Source of the DNA: CAZHRJ01 sp964534765
Lineage (GTDB): Bacteria; Lindowbacteria; 2-12-FULL-62-27
Assembly: GCA_964534765.1 (NCBI GenBank)
Contig: CAZHRJ010000135.1
Location: forward strand, 1 to 7,916
Length of the DNA: 7,916 bases
Direction of reading: 5' to 3'
Positions within the stretch are counted from its first letter, which is position 1; each line of letters starts with the position of its first letter. A program made the translations under genes and the position numbers. The notes under the pieces were generated by a model. It was not told the origin of the DNA. It did no database searches and saw only the letters and a list, made by a program, of their open reading frames with translations. This document shows, piece after piece, positions 5,780 through 7,916 of this stretch.

Positions 5780-5931
5780 GGCCCGGATCAGGTCTCCGAT
5801 TCATAGCCGCCCGCCGGGAAACCACGTTTCCCGCACGCCGCTTGATGCAAAACCGTGGCGAGAGGCTCCGGCGAGCGCGGATAATCGCGATTATCCGCGC
5901 GGGGTCACTCCACACCCACGCGCGGCGGCTC
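5780..5931 (-). repeat. 152-bp structured repeat element, copy B (inverted relative to A)
   Basis: On the minus strand this copy repeats the module order of copy A: GAGCCGCCGC, a perfect palindrome (26 bp, 5875-5900), TCGCCGG, the hairpin CGGGAAAC-N3-GTTTCCCG (5815-5833), GCGGC and TCGGAGACCTGATCCGGGCC. Similarity is high at the two ends and in the hairpin, and low in the spacers. Weak similarity continues ~15 bp further inward past the GGGCC end. Together the copies frame a 424-bp interior, an arrangement found in BIMEs and composite non-autonomous elements. Confidence 0.75.
5875..5900. repeat. Perfect 26-bp palindrome (in copy B)
   Basis: The left half is GCGCGGATAATCG and the right half is its exact complement, centred between 5887 and 5888. 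It occupies the position of the 30-bp palindrome in copy A and shares its CGNATAAT core. Within the central 20 bp the two differ at six bases, and every change is matched by the complementary change in the other arm. Confidence 0.9.
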
Positions 5932-6208
5932 TGGCCCGCATGGTCAGCATAGGGAGCGGCGGCCGAGCGACGTGACCGCGCTTTTTGCGGACACGGCGCG
6001 GGAGGACGCCGCGTTCGACATGATGTTGGTCATGCTGCTTGGATTCTTTGTTGCTGGATTCTCAAATCTCGGCGCGAATGTTCTATTGTTTGGGAATGAC
6101 CCCGTTTCCGTCGCGGATAGGCGGGACGTGACAGGCTGGATAGGTGGGACGCAACAAACTTTGCGATTCACGGTCCCATCAGCTAATATCATGATATGGC
6201 TCTGAAAC
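5932..6208. other. Intergenic stretch with a short direct repeat and a small palindrome
   Basis: Base composition changes here from very GC-rich to moderate. A 14-bp direct repeat, GGATAGGCGGGACG at 6115-6128 and GGATAGGTGGGACG at 6138-6151, differs at one base and is offset by 23 bp. A 12-bp palindrome, ATATCATGATAT, lies at 6186-6197 just past the immunity-gene stop. A 77-residue plus-strand frame from a GTG at 5972 has one hydrophobic stretch but no ribosome binding site, and an opposing frame of similar size covers the same bases. I call neither. No clear terminator follows the immunity gene. Confidence 0.4.
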
Positions 6209-6979
6209 TTATTCGATAGGTACGGGAGGTAATACGACTTTTAACTTATCATCGATTTTCTTTGTTTTAACTGTGTTTCCGTCGGCGCCCTCCGTGAAAA
6301 TGATTGCACATCCGTCCTCGCATTGCAAAATTTCTGCCACGGCAAAGGTCGATGAGACGAGTGGGCAACGTTCACCGATTTTTACTTCAATCAACGGTTG
6401 CCCCTTTTCATCATAGGTGAGGGTTATCCTATCAAAAAAATCATACCGTAACCCCTGTTTCTCCCATTGGGCAACGTCAAAACGGACGTTACCCAAAAAT
6501 TTTTGTCTTCGCGTCTCCCTGATCGGATCTGTCATACGGTCTCCCTTCGTTTCTCTGGTCTCCCGGAGTCGCGCGTTGATTTTACCGGTTCCGAATATGA
6601 GTTGTTTGCAGACGATTTCGACGATGTCGTCGTAGAATTCAAGTACAAAATGCTCGTGTCCTGATAGATGCATGGGGATAAATGTTTTCATCCAATCCGA
6701 TTCATTCACTTTCCAAATCCAACTTCGAGAGATATTCTTATCTATAAGATTCATATACCAGCCCGAATGAACTTCCTCCCCGGCGACCAAGATCGCTTGT
6801 AATCCATCGAAGATAACCCATCTATCTTCCAAATCGTAACTGAAGAGCGCACCATAAATCCCGCCCTCGGGTTGCGCATGTTTTCCTCCACGTACTTCTT
6901 CATACGGCAACCAACGGATTAATTCTGCTCCGCGGCCAGACCAATGAAAATTTGGGGTAAAAACGGGAATGACTTTCAC
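6209..6979 (-). CDS. Probable immunity protein for the adjacent toxin, possibly two fused proteins
   Basis: This is a 256-residue cytoplasmic protein with no signal peptide. Its place, nine bases after the stop of a probable Rhs-type toxin and co-directional, is where cognate immunity genes sit. The first ~148 residues (DLEDRWVIFDGL, then HLSGHEHFVLEFYDDIVEIV) resemble, from memory, small immunity proteins found behind Rhs tips. Residues 149-256 look like a second unit. Met149 (ATG at 6535) follows AAGGGAG by five bases, so a separate 108-residue product could be made. The start at GTG 6979 is uncertain: there is no Shine-Dalgarno, and the frame is the toxin's own, divided from it only by TAG at 6991-6989. 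The region is more AT-rich than the primase operon, fitting transfer. The immunity role is inferred from context; the exact family is not identified. Confidence 0.6.
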   Translation of the reverse strand: MKVIPVFTPNFHWSGRGAELIRWLPYEEVRGGKHAQPEGGIYGALFSYDLEDRWVIFDGLQAILVAGEEVHSGWYMNLIDKNISRSWIWKVNESDWMKTFIPMHLSGHEHFVLEFYDDIVEIVCKQLIFGTGKINARLRETRETKGDRMTDPIRETRRQKFLGNVRFDVAQWEKQGLRYDFFDRITLTYDEKGQPLIEVKIGERCPLVSSTFAVAEILQCEDGCAIIFTEGADGNTVKTKKIDDKLKVVLPPVPIE

Positions 6980-6988
6980 GGTGTACGT

Positions 6989-7916
6989 CTATCGAAGAAG
7001 CAGATTGGGAAACACAATATTGTAACTACGCTGATAGCGGCTCATAACTTGACTCAGTCGGACGGGGTCGGTAAGTTTTATGAAATTGATGGAAGATGGA
7101 GATATGCCGGCGCGAGCCAAGGCCGTGTATGAACGTGTGTCAGCAATGATTCTCTGCCCGGCCAGTTCGAAATAATGTACTGGTACTTGTGCGGGGGTCA
7201 ATGCACCGCCCTTGAGTTGCTGTATTACTTGTCCGAGAGTCTGTCCTGAAAAAAGTCCTTTCTTGCTAAATGTTGTACTGTATCCCTCTTGCATGAATTG
7301 ATAACCGGATGGGGCGCGAACGCCGGTGGCGCGAAGGTAAGATGCCCTTTCTGTGACTTTCAATAATTGAGGAAGCCTAGCCAAATTTCCATATGCTCCG
7401 AGCGCCTCGATTCCCGAACCAACCGCCAATCCCAATCCACCGGCACCTGCCGATGTTCCCAAGTAGGCCAACGAGCCGACGGACAAATTCCACATATAAT
7501 TTGTGTAGTCGGCCTGCGCCGCATTCAGTGCCCACGGCGCTTCCCACGGATGACAATCCAAATATCCCGGAGCCCACCAGAAACTTAGTGTAGACACAAA
7601 ATCCGGATCGGCCACGGCAAAATCGGGACGAGGCAGTCCCAAATGTCTCCCATATTTCCACCAGACCCACCATTTACTTTCTGAATTTTTTAAGTCGGTT
7701 TGTGCCGATAAAACCCAATTCTTCCACGTATTGCAATTCGTCCCGGTGGTTGGAATTCTCAAAAGCTCACTTTTAAGCGAGACGAGTTCTACACGTAAGT
7801 CCCTTAATTCATTCCATGCCGCGATTCCATCGGGATCGCTGGCAAGCCACGACGATCTGACCTGGTTGTATTTATAAGCGGCGAGGTGATCCGTCCCCAT
7901 GGGATCGACGTTGGAA
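6989..7916 (-). CDS. C-terminal tail of a probable Rhs/YD-repeat polymorphic toxin (partial)
   Basis: The frame is open at the right edge; the ATG at 7900 is internal, because upstream codons continue as SNVDP. The residues V-D-P-M-G match the DPxG signature that closes the Rhs core and precedes the variable tip. Counting from that Met, residues 1-135 are Trp-rich with no recognised motif. A Gly/Ala-rich hydrophobic stretch lies at about 140-175 (LAYLGTSAGAGGLGLAVG), often seen before Rhs toxin domains. A compact C-terminal domain at about 210-303 contains LTPAQVPVHYFELAGQR and DTRSYTALARAGIS. This resembles, from memory, a tip found in many Rhs proteins where V-x-Y...N/DTRS-x-x-AL-x-RAGI recurs, but I cannot assign its activity. 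The probable immunity gene follows. With only five residues before the DPMG, the Rhs assignment needs the missing upstream sequence. Confidence 0.6.
   Translation of the reverse strand, partial: SNVDPMGTDHLAAYKYNQVRSSWLASDPDGIAAWNELRDLRVELVSLKSELLRIPTTGTNCNTWKNWVLSAQTDLKNSESKWWVWWKYGRHLGLPRPDFAVADPDFVSTLSFWWAPGYLDCHPWEAPWALNAAQADYTNYMWNLSVGSLAYLGTSAGAGGLGLAVGSGIEALGAYGNLARLPQLLKVTERASYLRATGVRAPSGYQFMQEGYSTTFSKKGLFSGQTLGQVIQQLKGGALTPAQVPVHYFELAGQRIIADTRSYTALARAGISPSSINFIKLTDPVRLSQVMSRYQRSYNIVFPNLLLR

Larger units (their letters stand above)
5183..5965. other. Non-coding region dense in inverted repeats
   Basis: No convincing protein gene occupies these ~780 bp. Open frames exist on both strands only because the DNA is very GC-rich, and they encode Arg/Ala/Pro/Gly-rich nonsense with poor starts. 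Instead the stretch holds two perfect palindromes of 30 and 26 bp and at least six further hairpins with 7-14 bp perfect arms, each listed separately. Two of the palindrome-plus-hairpin units are the same ~152-bp element in opposite orientation. This could be a cluster of dispersed repeats (REP/BIME- or MITE-like), a highly structured RNA, or a set of recombination or replication sites. The repeat explanation is best supported. Confidence 0.65.

Noticed and set aside
5268..5952. Several 60-120-residue open frames on both strands in the repeat cluster
   Set aside because: They are rich in Arg, Ala, Pro and Gly, start inside hairpins and overlap one another; the DNA symmetry explains them.
5972..6205. 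77-residue plus-strand frame with a hydrophobic stretch (MMLVMLLGFFVAGF)
   Set aside because: GTG start without a Shine-Dalgarno, a competing frame on the other strand, and no recognisable family; not strong enough to call a gene.

Overview
The window looks like an accessory region of a Gram-negative bacterium. The left two thirds are GC-rich, and the last quarter is clearly more AT-rich. No rRNA, tRNA or clade-specific core gene is present, so I do not assign a phylum. Evidence for a Gram-negative host is limited to a signal-peptide protein at the left edge and an Rhs/YD-type toxin tail at the right edge.

Layout. (1) At 1-267 (minus) lies the start of an exported protein of unknown function, cut by the window edge. 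(2) At 323-4361 (minus) is a tightly coupled pair: a 1019-residue DnaG-type primase fused to a P-loop ATPase, then a complete tyrosine recombinase that starts one base after the primase stop. (3) At 4362-4548 is a divergent control region with TTAGC-type dyads, a plus-strand hairpin terminator and a plausible promoter. (4) At 4549-5182 (plus) are a Cro/C1-type repressor-like regulator and a small overlapping acidic ORF. (5) At 5183-5965 is about 780 bp with no convincing protein but many perfect or near-perfect inverted repeats, including two copies of a ~152-bp element in opposite orientation. (6) At 6209-7916 (minus) are the C-terminal tail of a probable Rhs-family polymorphic toxin and, right after its stop, a probable immunity protein.

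How the parts may work together. Regulator, divergent primase-ATPase and integrase form the replication/integration core seen in integrated plasmids and phage satellites. No capsid, terminase, relaxase or conjugation gene is visible. The least expected feature is a run of five head-to-tail 11-bp units, plus a sixth nearby, each carrying CTGAC, inside the 3' end of the primase gene. Because 11 is not a multiple of three, the repeat is conserved as DNA and not as protein. It may be an iteron array, that is, an origin or protein-binding site embedded in the replication gene. The second notable feature is the inverted pair of 152-bp elements at 5204-5355 and 5780-5931, whose central palindromes differ in sequence yet stay perfectly self-complementary.

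The right-hand toxin-immunity pair is probably a separate accessory module. Its different base composition fits the frequent exchange of Rhs tips. Its oddities are that toxin and immunity share one reading frame separated by a single TAG, and that the immunity ORF contains an internal ATG with a good ribosome binding site.
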